A stretch of DNA of 64,000 bases from an uncultured Megasphaera sp. (GCA_900540735.1 UQHB01000005.1:32712-96711); one strand, 5' to 3'; positions 15,119 to 24,486 are shown, numbered from the stretch's first letter. A program made the numbers and translations. Notes: generated by a model from the letters alone, not told the origin.

Positions 15119-16449
15119 CGGTCGTCTTCACCGCCTCTCTTGCTCCGCGTAATGAGACGAATAGGCGTGCCTTCAAAGCCAAAGGTTTCACGCAATCTAT
15201 TTTCAATGAACCGGAGATAGGAGAAATGCATTAATGTCGTATCGTTGACGAATAAAATAAACGTCGGTGGTGCTACAGAAGCTTGGGTCATGTAGTAAAT
15301 CTTCAGCATACGGCCGCTCTTCGACGGCGGCGGATTCGTGAGCTGCGCGTCTTCGAGGAGTTCGTTAAGGACGCTCGTAGAAATACGCTGATGCTGCTGT
15401 TCGGCGACGAATTTGACCATGTCTGCTAAGCGGTTAATGCGCTGTTTCGTCAAGGCTGACGCAAAGAGAATGGGCGCGTACTGGAGGAATGCCAATTCAC
15501 GACGAATGTCTTCTTCGAATTTTTGGCTCGTCTTGCTGTCTTTGTCGATTAAGTCCCATTTATTGACGACAATGATACAGCCCTTACCGGCTTCGTGGAC
15601 ATAGCCAGCGATTTTCGTATCTTGTTCCGATACGCCTACAGTGGCATCGATGACGAGGACAGCTACATCACAACGGTCGACGGCACGGAGGGCACGAACG
15701 ACACTATACCGTTCGACAGGCATGTCGATTTTACCTTTACGGCGCATACCGGCCGTATCGATGAGGACAAAATGCTGGTCACCGTAGGTCCAGTGCGTAT
15801 CAATAGAGTCGCGCGTCGTCCCCGGTATGTTGCTGACGATGACTCGTTCTTGTCCTAACAGGGCATTGGTCAGAGACGATTTACCGACGTTTGGTCGGCC
15901 GACGAGAGCGATGTGAATCGTATCTTCGTCTTCTTCATCTTCCGGCACGGCTTTGATGTGCTTCAATACTTCGTCGAGTAAGTCCCCTAAGTTCATGAGG
16001 TTAACTGCAGAGACACCAATCGGGTCGCCTAAACCGAGGTTGTAGAATTCGTAAATGTTCATTTCCTGTTCGACACTGTCGATTTTGTTGACTACCAAAA
16101 TGACCGGTTTGCCGCAGGAGCGAAGAATATGGGCAATGTCTTCGTCTTGAGGCTGTACGCCGACTTTCCCGTCGACGACGTAGAGAATGACATCGGCTTC
16201 GCGAATGGCAAGTTCTGCCTGATAGCGCATGCTCGTAAAAATATTGTTATTCGAATCGACGAATTCAATACCGCCTGTATCAATTAAGGTAAATTCCTGG
16301 CCCAGCCATTCTGCATCGAAATAGATGCGGTCCCGCGTGACACCAGGGAAATCTTCGACAATGGAAATACGCTTCTTTACAATCGCATTAAAGAGCGTAG
16401 ACTTGCCCACATTTGGCCGTCCGACGACGGCTACGAGTGGTTTATACAT
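15115..16449 (-). CDS. der: Ribosome-assembly GTPase Der (EngA)
   Basis: 444 residues with two tandem G domains and a C-terminal KH-like domain; needed for 50S assembly. Domain 1 has GRPNVGKSTLFNAI, DTGG and NKID; domain 2 starts near residue 175 with GRPNVGKSSLTNALL, DTAGMRRKGKID and NKWD. ATG at 16449 is preferred to the in-frame ATG at 16458, because AAAGG lies 9 nt upstream of the former and abuts the latter. A strong terminator lies only about 22 nt upstream, so expression needs read-through or a promoter inside the ispH/S1 gene end. Confidence 0.96.
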   Translation of the reverse strand: MYKPLVAVVGRPNVGKSTLFNAIVKKRISIVEDFPGVTRDRIYFDAEWLGQEFTLIDTGGIEFVDSNNNIFTSMRYQAELAIREADVILYVVDGKVGVQPQDEDIAHILRSCGKPVILVVNKIDSVEQEMNIYEFYNLGLGDPIGVSAVNLMNLGDLLDEVLKHIKAVPEDEEDEDTIHIALVGRPNVGKSSLTNALLGQERVIVSNIPGTTRDSIDTHWTYGDQHFVLIDTAGMRRKGKIDMPVERYSVVRALRAVDRCDVAVLVIDATVGVSEQDTKIAGYVHEAGKGCIIVVNKWDLIDKDSKTSQKFEEDIRRELAFLQYAPILFASALTKQRINRLADMVKFVAEQQHQRISTSVLNELLEDAQLTNPPPSKSGRMLKIYYMTQASVAPPTFILFVNDTTLMHFSYLRFIENRLRETFGFEGTPIRLITRSKRGGEDDR

Positions 16450-16471
16450 AGGCCTCATCCTTTCTCATACG

Positions 16472-16506
16472 AAAAAAGGATAACCGGTAGTGCCGGCTAT
16501 CCTTCT
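16472..16506 (-). terminator. Intrinsic terminator after ispH/S1 gene
   Basis: On the minus strand, arms 16493-16504 and 16476-16487 pair over 12 bp with one wobble, loop of five, then TTTTTT. It ends the scpA-to-ispH/S1 operon and sits immediately before the der ribosome-binding site. Confidence 0.85.
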
Positions 16507-16517
16507 TATCGCAAGAA

Positions 16518-18503
16518 TTATTTATCTTCTTCCACAGCGTCACCAATGGTGTCAGCCGTTTCGGTCTGGGAATTTTCCAGATAATTGCGGACTTCTTTGT
16601 CTTCTTCATCTTTCTGAATAGCCAAGACGCTTAAAGATATTTTCTTTTTGTCTGTGTCAATGCCGATAATTTTAACGTTGAGAACGTCGCCAATGTTGAG
16701 TAAATCTTTGACTGCAACGCCGCGTTTTTCTGTGAGTTCAGAAACGTGTAAGAGACCCTGTAATTCCGGATCAATTGCAAGAATGGCACCGAAAGGTAAT
16801 AATTTTTTAACTTCCCCTTTGACGATGTCGCCAACTTCGAATTTTTCGATAGCTGCAATCCACGGATTTTTCTGCAATGCTTTTAAGGACAAGGAAATGC
16901 GGTTCCGTTCTTCGTCGAATTTCTGTACGAGAACTTCGATTTTCTGGCCTACTTTGAGGACAGCGTCAACGGAGCTAATGCGTTTCCAAGAAATGTCGGA
17001 AATGTGAAGGAGACCTTCTACTCCACCGAGGTCAACGAATGCGCCGTACGGCATAATTTTAACGACTGTGCCTTCGAGAACTGCGCCTTCTTCGATGTTT
17101 TTCAATGCTTCTTCCCGTTTCTGTTCCCGTTCTGCTTCAAGGACTGCTTTTCGAGATAAAACGAGACGGTTTTTATGTTCATCAATGTCGATGACTTTAA
17201 CCGGGAATGTTTCGCCTACGAGGTAATCCAAGGATTTAACGAATTTTACATCGCCTTGGGAAAGAGGAATGAAACCGCGTAAGGATTTGATGGAAACGAC
17301 CAAACCAGCTTTGTTCGTTTCTTTACCAGTACATTCAACGAGTTCGCCTTTTTCAAATGCATCGCGAACTTCTTTCCAGTCTTCGACTTTTTTCATCTTG
17401 ACGAGGGAGACGACGATTGCGCCTTCTTCTTTGATGTTGTTTGCGATTTCAACAGTTAATTCGTCGCCAACTTTGACGAAGTCGCTCGCTTTTTCCGGAG
17501 CGGGCACAGCCATTTCTTTTTTCGGCAAAATTGCTTCTGCTTTTGTACCGATGGAAACATAGGCAGCATCATCATTCACAGAAATAACCATGCCTTTAAC
17601 TACGTCGCCTTTCTTTGGATTTTCTTCATAGTCATACTTGTCCAATAATTCTTCACTCATTACTTCTGTGTTTTCAGATTGCAAATTTTCCATAATCTCA
17701 ATAACCTCCTGTATTATCCAATCCGGTGTGGAAGCACCGGCTGTAATGCCTATATGATGCATGCCACGAAACGCTGCCGTGTCTAATTCAGCTGCTGTTT
17801 CAATGTGGTATGTCGGGCAACCTTGTTCACTGCATACCTGTGCCAGCCTGCCGGTATTGGCACTATTCTTCCCGCCGACGACAATCATGGCATCAACGGT
17901 ACGGGCTAATTCTATGGCGGCTTGCTGTCGCTGTTGTGTCGCCGTGCAAATGGTCATGTGCACATCGAGATGTGCTGTCTTCCTTTGCAAAATAGAAAGG
18001 ATGCGCTTACATTGGTCCTGGGAAAAGGTCGTCTGGACGACGACGCCGATAGATAGGTAGTAAGGGATTTCTTCGGCTTCTTTTTCCTTATCTATTATAA
18101 TAGCACGATTTGCCCCCCATTGTGAAATACTAATTACTTCAGGATGGGATTTTTCTCCAATTATGACTAATTTTTTTTCTTCAGCCACAATTTTTTTGGC
18201 ATCGCGCTGGGCTTTCATGACATGAGGGCACGTAGCATCCATGACATGTAAGTGTTTTTCGTCTGCTCGCTTGTAAATCTCCGGCCCTACGCCGTGAGAA
18301 CGGATGAGGACCGTCGAGCCGTCTTTAATGTCTTCAATAGACTGGACAGGACAGACACCTTTTTCAGACAGTGTATTGACGACTTGGGGATTATGAATGA
18401 TTGGCCCAAGGGTGTGCGTCCCAGGTGCAGCACCGTTTGCCATGTCCACGGCACGGCGTACACCATAACAAAAGCCGCACGCTTTCGCAACAGTTACTTT
18501 CAT
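16518..18503 (-). CDS. ispH: Fused IspH (HMBPP reductase) - ribosomal protein S1
   Basis: 661 residues. Residues 1-280 are IspH/LytB, the [4Fe-4S] enzyme that makes IPP and DMAPP in the last MEP-pathway step; cluster cysteines are C12 (GFCYGV), C92 (DATCPHV) and C186 (TICTATQQRQ). Residues about 299-626 hold four S1 RNA-binding domains, e.g. KIMPYGAFVDLGGVEGLLHIS and KKLLPFGAILAIDPELQGLLHVS. This fusion is known in Clostridia and Negativicutes, where it supplies the S1-like protein. ATG at 18503 overlaps plsC by 4 bp. The last gene of the scpA operon; a strong terminator follows. Confidence 0.96.
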   Translation of the reverse strand: MKVTVAKACGFCYGVRRAVDMANGAAPGTHTLGPIIHNPQVVNTLSEKGVCPVQSIEDIKDGSTVLIRSHGVGPEIYKRADEKHLHVMDATCPHVMKAQRDAKKIVAEEKKLVIIGEKSHPEVISISQWGANRAIIIDKEKEAEEIPYYLSIGVVVQTTFSQDQCKRILSILQRKTAHLDVHMTICTATQQRQQAAIELARTVDAMIVVGGKNSANTGRLAQVCSEQGCPTYHIETAAELDTAAFRGMHHIGITAGASTPDWIIQEVIEIMENLQSENTEVMSEELLDKYDYEENPKKGDVVKGMVISVNDDAAYVSIGTKAEAILPKKEMAVPAPEKASDFVKVGDELTVEIANNIKEEGAIVVSLVKMKKVEDWKEVRDAFEKGELVECTGKETNKAGLVVSIKSLRGFIPLSQGDVKFVKSLDYLVGETFPVKVIDIDEHKNRLVLSRKAVLEAEREQKREEALKNIEEGAVLEGTVVKIMPYGAFVDLGGVEGLLHISDISWKRISSVDAVLKVGQKIEVLVQKFDEERNRISLSLKALQKNPWIAAIEKFEVGDIVKGEVKKLLPFGAILAIDPELQGLLHVSELTEKRGVAVKDLLNIGDVLNVKIIGIDTDKKKISLSVLAIQKDEEDKEVRNYLENSQTETADTIGDAVEEDK

Positions 18504-19114
18504 GGGCGATTCCCCTTTTGAGCATCTTCGAGCATCGTTAAGACGATTTGCCGTACGTCTTCCGTAAAGGCTTTGACGGCTTCGCGGTCAGAGGTCTTTA
18601 CGGAAGGCGGCAAAATCGGTTCGTGGAAGATGACTTCTACAGGGCCTGTCTTTTTCGGCAAGTGGCGAGAATTAATAATCGCTGCCGGGACGACAGGAAC
18701 CCCTGCTTTAATGGCAATCCCAGCAAATCCGTCGTGGAATTTGCCAAGTATGCCTTGGTCTTTACTCGTTCCTTCTGGGAAAATCCCTAAAATGGCACCA
18801 CTCCGCAAGACACGGAACGATTCTTTAATGGCTTCGCTGTCAATGCGCCCCCGGTGGACCGGGAAGGTATGCATGAGGCGGAGGAACCAGTTCATAATGG
18901 GGTTATGAAAGAGTTCTTCTTTGGCCATAAAGTGAATGAATCGATGCCGTACAGCCGTCCCAATGAGGGGCGGATCGAAGTAGCTCGCATGATTGGCCAC
19001 GAGGATGAAGGCTCCCGATTTGGGCAAGTTTTCTTCACCGTGGACTTTCATGCCAATAAGGCCGAAGGTGACGAGATTGAAAATACTGCGAATAATCGCA
19101 TAAACTATATTCAT
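18500..19114 (-). CDS. plsC: 1-acyl-sn-glycerol-3-phosphate acyltransferase
   Basis: 204-residue LPA acyltransferase; converts lysophosphatidate to phosphatidate. NHASYFDPPLIG carries the HX4D catalytic motif, and FPEGTSKDQG the EGT substrate motif. An N-terminal hydrophobic stretch (IIRSIFNLVTFGLIGM) anchors it at the membrane. ATG at 19114 overlaps cmk and its stop overlaps ispH/S1, each by 4 bp, giving tight coupling. Confidence 0.94.
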   Translation of the reverse strand: MNIVYAIIRSIFNLVTFGLIGMKVHGEENLPKSGAFILVANHASYFDPPLIGTAVRHRFIHFMAKEELFHNPIMNWFLRLMHTFPVHRGRIDSEAIKESFRVLRSGAILGIFPEGTSKDQGILGKFHDGFAGIAIKAGVPVVPAAIINSRHLPKKTGPVEVIFHEPILPPSVKTSDREAVKAFTEDVRQIVLTMLEDAQKGNRP

Positions 19115-19782
19115 TCTGCTTTACTCCGAATTATGTCGATAATCGCCTCAGCTGTCCCTTCTAAGGACAAGTCGCTGTTATCGACTAAGACTGCATCTGC
19201 TGCTTGCGTAAGGGGACTGACATCGCGGTGCGAGTCCGTATAGTCACGCTGAGCAATGCTTGCTTGGATTTCTGCAAGCGTTTCGTGACTCCCCTTTTCT
19301 TGGAGTTCCAAATAGCGCCGTTTAGCCCGTGAGGCTACAGAAGCAGTCAAAAAGATTTTGACATCTGCGTCTGGTAAGACGACCGTCCCAATGTCACGGC
19401 CATCTAAGATGACATTACCGGCTTTCGCCATGTCACGTTGTAATTGTACCAGTTTTTCCCGTACGACTGCAAGAGCTGCGACGACAGAAACGTGAGAAGC
19501 TACGGCAGATGTACGAATTTCATCCGTAACTTCTATATCATTAACATAGACACGGCACAGATTCGGTTCTGGTACGAGGTGAATCTGGACGGTTTCCAGC
19601 ACCTTCTGGACAGCGGCTATATCGGCAATGTCTACATGGTCTTGTAAGAGTGCCCACGTAATGGCCCGATACATAGCACCTGTGTCAATATACGTATAGT
19701 GTAACCTACTTGCCAGGACTTTGGCAACACTACTTTTTCCGGCCCCAGCCGGGCCATCAATGGCAACGGTCATTGGTTTCAC
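19111..19782 (-). CDS. cmk: Cytidylate kinase
   Basis: 223 residues; phosphorylates CMP and dCMP. The P-loop GPAGAGKSSVAK is at the N-terminus, followed by DTGAMYRAITWAL and later DGRDIGTVVLPDADVKIFLTAS and RDYTDSHRDVSPLTQA. Start is GTG at 19782, since GGAGG is 7 nt upstream; the in-frame ATG three codons later would have too long a spacer. It lies 2 nt after the BaiN-family gene. Normal length. Confidence 0.96.
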   Translation of the reverse strand: MKPMTVAIDGPAGAGKSSVAKVLASRLHYTYIDTGAMYRAITWALLQDHVDIADIAAVQKVLETVQIHLVPEPNLCRVYVNDIEVTDEIRTSAVASHVSVVAALAVVREKLVQLQRDMAKAGNVILDGRDIGTVVLPDADVKIFLTASVASRAKRRYLELQEKGSHETLAEIQASIAQRDYTDSHRDVSPLTQAADAVLVDNSDLSLEGTAEAIIDIIRSKAE

Positions 19783-19784
19783 CG

Positions 19785-21023
19785 TTACGCCTCCTTTTGT
19801 GCCGCCATCAGTCCGGCTACATAGCCAGTCGAAAAGGCAGCTTGTAGATTGTATCCCCCTGTAAAGGCATCGATGTCGATGACTTCACCGGCGAAATATA
19901 AGTTTCGTACGACTTTCGATTCCATCGTCTTCGGATTGATTTCCTTGACAGATACACCGCCAGCCGTGACGATAGCCTCGCTAATCGGCCGCGTCCCGGT
20001 TAGGGTCAGGGACAAGTTCTGGAGCGTATCGACGAGGTCGCTACGCTGGACTTTAGACACTTGGTTAATGGCTGTGTCCGGTGCAATGTCGGCTTCGCCT
20101 AAGACGACAGGAATCAGTTTGTGGGGCAGTAACTCTTTCAGCCCGTCTTTGATGGGCAAAGTCAGATACTTTTGGAAATCCCGTTGTACGCGCTTATCCA
20201 GTTGTTCCCGCGTGAGAGCTGGTTTTAAATTAATGCGCAGCTGCATGGGGTAGACGCATTTTTTATGATGCGCTGCAAAGGCACTGAGCTTTAAGACAAT
20301 AGGGCCGCTCACGCCGTGAGGCAGGCACTGGAGCTCGCCAAATTCTGAGGCCAGCTTCTTCCCTTGTTTCCAGAGCGACGCGTCGACGTTGCGGAGGGTC
20401 ATGCCCGAAAGGGTCGTCGGCCAATCTTCGCGCGTCACAAAGGGCACGAGAGACGGTACTAAGTCCGTCACCGTATGGCCTAAGGCTTTAGCAAAGGTGT
20501 GGCCGTCACCAGTAGAGCCGGTCGACGGATAGGATACGCCGCCAGTAGTGATGATGCAAGCATCACCTTCGTACGTGCCCTGCGCCGTTTGGACGACGAA
20601 TTTGTCGCCCCATGACCGCACAGCCGTGACGGGCTCTTCTAAATGCAGGTCTACACCGGCATCGCGCAAGACATAATAGAAGAACTTTCGCACTGCCACA
20701 GCACTGTCTGATTCGGGGAAAACCCGACCGCCTCGTTCGACTTTCGTCTCTAAGCCCCACGTCTTTAACTGGCCGAGCAAATCTTCATTCGTGTACTGAC
20801 CGTACGCACTGAATAAAAACTTGCCATGTCCCGGTGTATGCGCAATGAACTCATTCATGGGACAGGCATTGGTCAAATTACACCGTCCTTTGCCTGTAAT
20901 GCCAAGCTTTTTCCCAACAATATCATTTTTTTCAAAGACCTTCACAGCTGCGCCGTGGCGAATGGCCGTGAGAGCTGCCATGATACCGGCCGGACCAGCA
21001 CCAATGACGAGGATTTCCTTCAT
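19785..21023 (-). CDS. NAD(P)/FAD-dependent oxidoreductase, BaiN/HI0933 family
   Basis: 412-residue flavoprotein. The N-terminal dinucleotide site is VIGAGPAGIMAALTA; KLGITGKGRCNLTNAC, ITTGGVSYPSTGSTGDG and the C-terminal FAGEVIDIDAFTGGYNLQAAFSTG are the HI0933-family blocks. Related BaiN acts in bile-acid dehydroxylation, but most homologues, usually encoded near cmk and rluB, have no proven substrate. The bile-acid label should not be transferred. ATG at 21023, 17 nt after rluB. Confidence 0.9.
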   Translation of the reverse strand: MKEILVIGAGPAGIMAALTAIRHGAAVKVFEKNDIVGKKLGITGKGRCNLTNACPMNEFIAHTPGHGKFLFSAYGQYTNEDLLGQLKTWGLETKVERGGRVFPESDSAVAVRKFFYYVLRDAGVDLHLEEPVTAVRSWGDKFVVQTAQGTYEGDACIITTGGVSYPSTGSTGDGHTFAKALGHTVTDLVPSLVPFVTREDWPTTLSGMTLRNVDASLWKQGKKLASEFGELQCLPHGVSGPIVLKLSAFAAHHKKCVYPMQLRINLKPALTREQLDKRVQRDFQKYLTLPIKDGLKELLPHKLIPVVLGEADIAPDTAINQVSKVQRSDLVDTLQNLSLTLTGTRPISEAIVTAGGVSVKEINPKTMESKVVRNLYFAGEVIDIDAFTGGYNLQAAFSTGYVAGLMAAQKEA

Positions 21024-21040
21024 ATATTCTAAATCCTGCC

Positions 21041-21757
21041 TTATTTATATTGATATAATTCTGCTACTTCTTCGCGCGTCAGCGAGCGATAGGCTCCGCG
21101 CTTGACACCGCTCAGCGTGAGGAACGCGTACTGGACGCGGCGCAAGTTGTGGACTTTGTAGCCAAAGTGTTCCATCATGCGGCGAACCTGACGGTTACGG
21201 CCTTCATGAATCGTAATTTCAATGGTCGTAATGCCTGTCTTCATATCAAAGCCAGCGTAGTATACATCAGCTGGGGCGGTCATGCCGTCATCTAATTCGA
21301 CACCGTCTGCTAAGTGCTGCAAGACCGAATCGGCAATATGCCCTTTGACTTTGACTTCGTACGTCTTGTCGACCATGCGGCTTGGATGCATGAGGATATT
21401 AGCCAGTTCACCGTCATTGGTCATCAAGAGCAGGCCTTCTGTATTTTGGTCAAGTCGGCCAATGGCATAAATACGGTCTTTTTCCTTTTTGAAATAGTCC
21501 ATGACCGTAGCCCGGCCTTGGTCGTCTTTAGACGTCGTAATAACGCCTTTTGGTTTATTAAATAAATAGTAATGCTTTGGCTGTGCTTCGAGCCGTTTGC
21601 CATCGACGAGGATAATATCTTTATCCAGGTCAACTTTCGTCCCTAATTCCCGAATGACTACGCCGTTGACGCGTACTTTTCCATCGAGAATTAATTGTTC
21701 TGAAGCGCGCCGCGATGCAACGCCGCAGTTACTCATTACTTTCTGTAACCGTTCCAT
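21041..21757 (-). CDS. rluB: 23S rRNA pseudouridine synthase (RluB family)
   Basis: 238 residues. The S4 RNA-binding domain (MERLQKVMSNCGVASRRASEQLI) precedes the catalytic domain, with YAIGRLDQNTEGLLLMTNDG carrying the catalytic Asp, and the EGRNRQVRRMMEHFG motif. It isomerises a uridine in 23S rRNA. The ATG at 21757 is chosen, because GGAGG lies 8 nt upstream; an upstream in-frame start lacks this. It overlaps scpB by 29 bp. Confidence 0.94.
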   Translation of the reverse strand: MERLQKVMSNCGVASRRASEQLILDGKVRVNGVVIRELGTKVDLDKDIILVDGKRLEAQPKHYYLFNKPKGVITTSKDDQGRATVMDYFKKEKDRIYAIGRLDQNTEGLLLMTNDGELANILMHPSRMVDKTYEVKVKGHIADSVLQHLADGVELDDGMTAPADVYYAGFDMKTGITTIEITIHEGRNRQVRRMMEHFGYKVHNLRRVQYAFLTLSGVKRGAYRSLTREEVAELYQYK

Positions 21758-22319
21758 CTCTATCCTCCGTAGTTTCTGTCGTTGCCGCAAGGGGCACGCT
21801 TTGCCCTAAATCGGCCAGAGAATCCATGCCGATACATTCCAAAAAGTACGGTGTCGTACCATACAAAATGGGGCGGCCTGGACTTTCTTTTCGTCCTAGC
21901 TCCGTGACGAGCCCTTCTTCCATGAGCGTACTCAAGACCCGTTCGGACGATACGCCGCGAAGCTTTTCGATTTCTGCCCGCGTAATGGGCTGCTTAAAGG
22001 CTACAATCGACAAGACTTCGAGGGCCATCGGCGTTAGTTCTGTCGTGCCTGTGCGCACCCATTGAATGGCTTCATGCAAGGCCGGTTTGGTCACGAGCTG
22101 ATAGCCTCCGGCAACACGCAAAATCGCCAGTCCCCGATTGGTGCGTGCTAAGATATCACCTAGTTCTTGAGCCGTCTGGTCAATCTCTGCCAGAGACCAG
22201 CCCGTATGCTTGCTAATGTCTTGGCGCTTCATGGGCTGGCCGCTCAAAAAGAGCAAGGCCTCCAGCACAGCAGTCGGCTCAAGACCGGCTAGGTTCGATG
22301 TATCGCAAGGCGACGGCAT
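21729..22319 (-). CDS. scpB: Segregation and condensation protein B
   Basis: About 196 residues with two winged-helix domains; binds ScpA and, through it, SMC in the bacterial condensin complex. Typical blocks are ALLFLSGQPMKRQDIS, RVAGGYQLVTKP, LSIVAFKQPITRAEIEKLRGV, and LVTELGRKESPGRPILYGTT. ATG at 22319 is favoured over that at 22325, since GGGAGAGG lies about 6 nt upstream of it. It overlaps the scpA end by about 40 bp. The C-terminal tail (TTETTEDRDGTVTESNE) is acidic and disordered-looking. Confidence 0.94.
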   Translation of the reverse strand: MPSPCDTSNLAGLEPTAVLEALLFLSGQPMKRQDISKHTGWSLAEIDQTAQELGDILARTNRGLAILRVAGGYQLVTKPALHEAIQWVRTGTTELTPMALEVLSIVAFKQPITRAEIEKLRGVSSERVLSTLMEEGLVTELGRKESPGRPILYGTTPYFLECIGMDSLADLGQSVPLAATTETTEDRDGTVTESNE

Positions 22320-23007
22320 TTCCATCCTCTCCCTCGGCTAGCGTCTGGCACTGTCCCTGTTTGAGCAGCTCTAGGACAGCGAGAAAGGTCACGACTAATT
22401 CCACTTTCGAGCGGCACAGGCGGAAGATATCGACCACTGGTGTCGCTCCAACGTGGCTTTGTAAGCGGTACGTGACTCGTTCCATACATTCTTCGACACT
22501 ATATATTTCATGACTCAAATGAATGTCTGTTTGCCCTTCTTTCTCCAAGCCCCGATAGACCACAGAGAAGGCTTTATACAAGGCATTCTTATCAATAGAG
22601 CCTGTAAACCGCAAGTCCTGTGCTAAGGGCGTACGCAAGCGGCTGAGCATTTGGCCCCGCTCTTTAAAGAGCTCGTCCATAATGACAGCCACTTCTTTCA
22701 TTTGCTTGTACTCCACTAGCTGGCGCACGAGTGCTTCTTGCGGATCTTCTTCGTCTGGCTCCGCTTCTTTCGGCGGTTTTGGCAATAAGAGGCGCGACTT
22801 GATTTGCAGTAACGTCGCAGCCATGACGAAAAACTTGCTGCCATAATTGACGTCAAAGGTTTTGATTTGTTTTACATACCCATTAAACTGGTCCGCAATT
22901 TCCACAATAGGAATATTGTAAATATCGACTTTATTCTTTTCGATTAAATACAACAACAAATCTAAAGGACCTTCAAAATCGGATACTTTGTATTCGTACT
23001 CTCCCAT
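22279..23007 (-). CDS. scpA: Segregation and condensation protein A
   Basis: 242-residue kleisin linking the SMC heads. The N-terminal YKVSDFEGPLDLLLYLIEKNKVDIYNIPIVEIADQF is the conserved SMC-neck-binding region, and the C-terminal winged helix holds RSKVELVVTFLAVLELLKQG. First gene of the scpA-scpB-rluB-baiN-cmk-plsC-ispH/S1 run, ATG at 23007. The 150-nt region upstream contains the transporter terminator and presumably this operon's promoter. Confidence 0.95.
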   Translation of the reverse strand: MGEYEYKVSDFEGPLDLLLYLIEKNKVDIYNIPIVEIADQFNGYVKQIKTFDVNYGSKFFVMAATLLQIKSRLLLPKPPKEAEPDEEDPQEALVRQLVEYKQMKEVAVIMDELFKERGQMLSRLRTPLAQDLRFTGSIDKNALYKAFSVVYRGLEKEGQTDIHLSHEIYSVEECMERVTYRLQSHVGATPVVDIFRLCRSKVELVVTFLAVLELLKQGQCQTLAEGEDGNAVALRYIEPSRS

Positions 23008-23100
23008 GGAGCCTCACCCATATGCCATACTATGGCTCATTCTAACAGTCTCAGTATACTTCAAAACAGTTCATTTGGCAAATAAAAAAATATAAAAAAA

Positions 23101-23128
23101 CAAGACCAAACCAGATGATTTGGTCTTG
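23101..23128 (-). terminator. Intrinsic terminator after OFA transporter gene
   Basis: Perfect 10-bp arms (23101-23110, 23119-23128) with an 8-nt loop; the minus-strand exit is TTTTTTTATATTTTTTTA. It closes the transporter gene that ends at 23161. Confidence 0.85.
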
Positions 23129-23160
23129 TACTATCTCGCAAATCTATATACAGGCAAAAC

Positions 23161-24399
23161 TTATTTTGCCGAATCAGCAACGTGTGCAGCACGGGGATTG
23201 AAGGGAACGGTCTGTTTCTTTGCATGGCCAGTGGTGCTCATCATGTACGCTGCAAAGAGGAAGGAAATGATTGCTAAGGCACCGATGATTTTAAAAGGCA
23301 TAATGAAACTGCCTGTAAGAGCCGCAATGGCTGAAGCCGAAACGGCACCGAAGCCAAAGCCTAAGTAAATAACGCCGTAGTTACTAGTCTGACGGTTGAC
23401 ACCAAAGGCTTCACCAACAATAGCCGGGAAGACCGTTAAGTTGCCGCCAAAGCAGAAGGCGACGAGACCGACACAAGCGATGAAGAAGATGCCGTTCGTC
23501 GGGATAAAGCCGAGCGTAAAGACGCAAGCTGTCGTCAAGGCCATTGTAATTAAGAGGACTGTCAAGCGGCCAATGTGGTCCGATAAGCTACCTAAGACGA
23601 GGCGGCCTGCTGTATTGAATAAGGCAACGAGGGCGACGACGTTGGCTGCATCGGCAATGCTCATGCCAGCTACTTGCTGACTTAAGTCTTTGACAATACC
23701 GATGAGGTATAAGCCGCCCATGCAAGCTGTAAAGAGGATAACGAAGAGCATATATGCTTCTTTCGTGCACAGCATTTCTTTAATGCTGTATTCACGGGCA
23801 CCAGCTGCTTCTTGGATGACAGCGTGGGCAACGACAGGCGCATCTTTTAAGAGCTGTGCGCCCAGACCAATCATGACTAAGGTCAAGATGCCCCAGCACA
23901 GGAAGGCCATAGATACGTTCAGATTGGCTAAGAACAAGCCATACACCGTTTTGAATAACAAACTGCCAATGCCATAGGCACCGACGCACAGACCGGCAAT
24001 AACGCCTTTTTTGTCAGGGAACCATTTAATGCAGTTCGAAAGGCAGGTCAAGTACGCTACACCGTCAGCGGCACCAACGAGGACACCAGCTAAGACATAG
24101 ACTAAGCTTAAAGTTGGTGCAAAGGCCGTGCCGATAAGGCCGACGCTTAAAAGAACAGCAGCAATAGTCGTTAATTTACGAATGCCTAATTTCTTTTCTA
24201 AGGCATCGCCAAACATAGCGGCTACGGCCAGAGCCAAGCTCATAATTGAAAACGTAATGGATACGTCACTAATATTTGTTTCAAATTTGTTTGCCAGCGG
24301 TTGATTGAATAAGCTCCATGTGTAAATGGTGCCTAAACCGATTTGGGCGATGATTGTGCCCACCGCGACTAACCACCGATTTCCTGATGTTTTTTCCAT
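23161..24399 (-). CDS. OFA-family MFS transporter (oxalate/formate antiporter-like)
   Basis: 412-residue major facilitator with about 12 membrane helices. GTIYTWSLFNQPLANKF, the GDALEKKLGIRK cytoplasmic loop, and GLCVGAYGIGSLLFKTVYG are OFA-like. Family members exchange small carboxylates such as oxalate, formate or pyruvate. ATG at 24399 has GGTGGAGAG upstream; ten earlier codons in frame are ignored. It lies 150 nt downstream of a LytTR response regulator gene, matching the E. coli YpdAB-YhjX pairing. On the minus strand TATAAT at 24481-24486 could be its -10, with no good -35, which fits an activator-dependent promoter. Substrate unknown. Confidence 0.88.
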   Translation of the reverse strand: MEKTSGNRWLVAVGTIIAQIGLGTIYTWSLFNQPLANKFETNISDVSITFSIMSLALAVAAMFGDALEKKLGIRKLTTIAAVLLSVGLIGTAFAPTLSLVYVLAGVLVGAADGVAYLTCLSNCIKWFPDKKGVIAGLCVGAYGIGSLLFKTVYGLFLANLNVSMAFLCWGILTLVMIGLGAQLLKDAPVVAHAVIQEAAGAREYSIKEMLCTKEAYMLFVILFTACMGGLYLIGIVKDLSQQVAGMSIADAANVVALVALFNTAGRLVLGSLSDHIGRLTVLLITMALTTACVFTLGFIPTNGIFFIACVGLVAFCFGGNLTVFPAIVGEAFGVNRQTSNYGVIYLGFGFGAVSASAIAALTGSFIMPFKIIGALAIISFLFAAYMMSTTGHAKKQTVPFNPRAAHVADSAK

Positions 24400-24480
24400 A
24401 ACTCTCCACCTCAACATCTCTCTGGACACTTCATCATGTCTAATACATTACGTTAAGTCATTGCTTAACCTTATGGCATG

Positions 24481-24486
24481 ATTATA
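24481..24486 (-). promoter_or_regulatory. Candidate -10 of OFA transporter promoter, weak -35
   Basis: TATAAT on the minus strand about 80 nt before the transporter start. The expected -35 position reads CTCGCA, unlike TTGACA. A promoter without -35 next to a LytTR regulator gene suggests activator control, which is an inference. Confidence 0.4.

Noticed and set aside
19785..21023. Bile-acid dehydroxylation enzyme BaiN
   Set aside because: Only family-level similarity; context is the cmk-rluB housekeeping operon without other bai genes.
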